Position numbers and translations under genes: made by a program. The notes beneath the pieces were generated by a model. The model was not told the DNA's origin. It saw only the letters and a program-made list of their open reading frames with translations, and searched no databases. A stretch of 22,689 bases of DNA from JAKAWW01 sp049965095 (GTDB taxonomy: Archaea > Micrarchaeota > Micrarchaeia > Micrarchaeales > Micrarchaeaceae), in contig JBMFWR010000011.1 in NCBI GenBank assembly GCA_049965095.1, positions 1 through 22,689 on the forward strand, written 5' to 3'. Below, piece after piece: positions 22,508 through 22,689 of the stretch. Positions within the stretch are counted from its first letter, which is position 1, and each line of letters starts with the position of its first letter.

Positions 22508-22541
22508 TTTACAGTAAGATTTAAATATGTTATTCTGTAAA
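22508..22541. promoter_or_regulatory. TATA-like box flanked by an inverted repeat
   Basis: TTTACAG (22508-22514) and CTGTAAA (22535-22541) are exact 7-bp inverted arms flanking 20 bases that contain TTTAAATATG. This looks like an operator around a promoter, but no clear gene follows in the window, so it could instead be a 3' structure of tyrS. Confidence 0.3.
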
Positions 22542-22551
22542 TACATATTTG

Positions 22552-22689
22552 CTATTTGTCTGTATTCATAAGGAATACTTGCTTTTTAGCCTTTCGTGAA
22601 AATTCCTGCTTGGAATTGGATATAGTCTTGAGGAATGCAAAAGGATTGCAGCAACTCTCGCAATTGCATTGCGACGACTCCAGTCGATG
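22552..22689 (-). CDS. Possible C-terminal fragment of a Cys-rich protein (open to the window edge)
   Basis: Minus-strand frame open for 45 codons from the window edge to TAG at 22552-22554. It ends QCNCESCCNPFAFLKTISNS then KQEFSRKAKKQVFLMNTDK, with a Cys cluster C-x-C-x2-C-C that could bind metal. The other two minus frames are also open over most of this stretch, so coding is not certain. Confidence 0.3.
   Translation of the reverse strand, partial: HRLESSQCNCESCCNPFAFLKTISNSKQEFSRKAKKQVFLMNTDK

Noticed and set aside
1..22689. CRISPR array or defence island
   Set aside because: No regularly spaced direct repeats and no cas or toxin genes; the RHH protein at 7534-7749 lacks a toxin partner.

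Overview
The window is archaeal chromosomal DNA of moderate GC. It carries an archaeal-type ribosomal protein cluster (eL19, eL32, eS4, RNase P Rpp29), PriS-type primase, PTH2 peptidyl-tRNA hydrolase, exosome Csl4, RNA polymerase subunit L, archaeal TyrRS and TrpRS, the AsnRS-derived asparagine synthetase, DUF373 and DUF99 proteins, and a tRNA-Thr with a bulge-helix-bulge intron. Intergenic gaps are short, many starts are leaderless or near-leaderless behind TATA boxes, and stop/start overlaps are frequent. This fits a compact archaeal genome. A DPANN/Micrarchaeota-like lineage is my guess and is not proven by the sequence.

Layout. Bases 1-96 look like the right end of an IS200/IS605-type (TnpB) element. 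Minus-strand genes follow: M20 peptidase and pth2 (probably co-transcribed) and a HAD-like protein. The plus strand then has priS and a drug/metabolite transporter with an extra soluble C-terminal domain, which meets a tandem-duplicated Lrp/AsnC regulator end to end. A methyltransferase is divergent from that regulator. Next come an intron-containing tRNA-Thr(TGT), a two-TM membrane protein whose 5' end is broken or recoded by a stop codon, and a small ribbon-helix-helix protein. Minus-strand trpS, an FMN reductase (with a palindrome over its likely TATA box) and the AsnRS-like asparagine synthetase follow.

The core, about 11131-18355 on the minus strand, is one tightly overlapping operon: rnp1, uS17, uL14, uL24, eS4, uL5, uS14, uS8, uL6, eL32, eL19, uL18, uS5, csl4, rpoL, DUF99. 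It joins ribosome building, tRNA 5' maturation, RNA decay and transcription. It starts without uS3/uL29 and passes from uS5 to csl4 without uL30, uL15 or secY. Upstream on the same strand is a DUF373 membrane protein, then a 322-base noncoding stretch rich in small dyads, a second DMT transporter, a tiny single-TM protein and tyrS. The last bases may hold the C-terminus of a Cys-rich minus-strand protein.

Translation, tRNA charging and RNA processing dominate. The most unusual items are the TGA/frameshift membrane protein, the palindromic promoter, a candidate plus-strand small RNA near 11.0 kb, the tandem Lrp regulator beside the DMT transporter with a C-terminal domain, and the TnpB-type right end.
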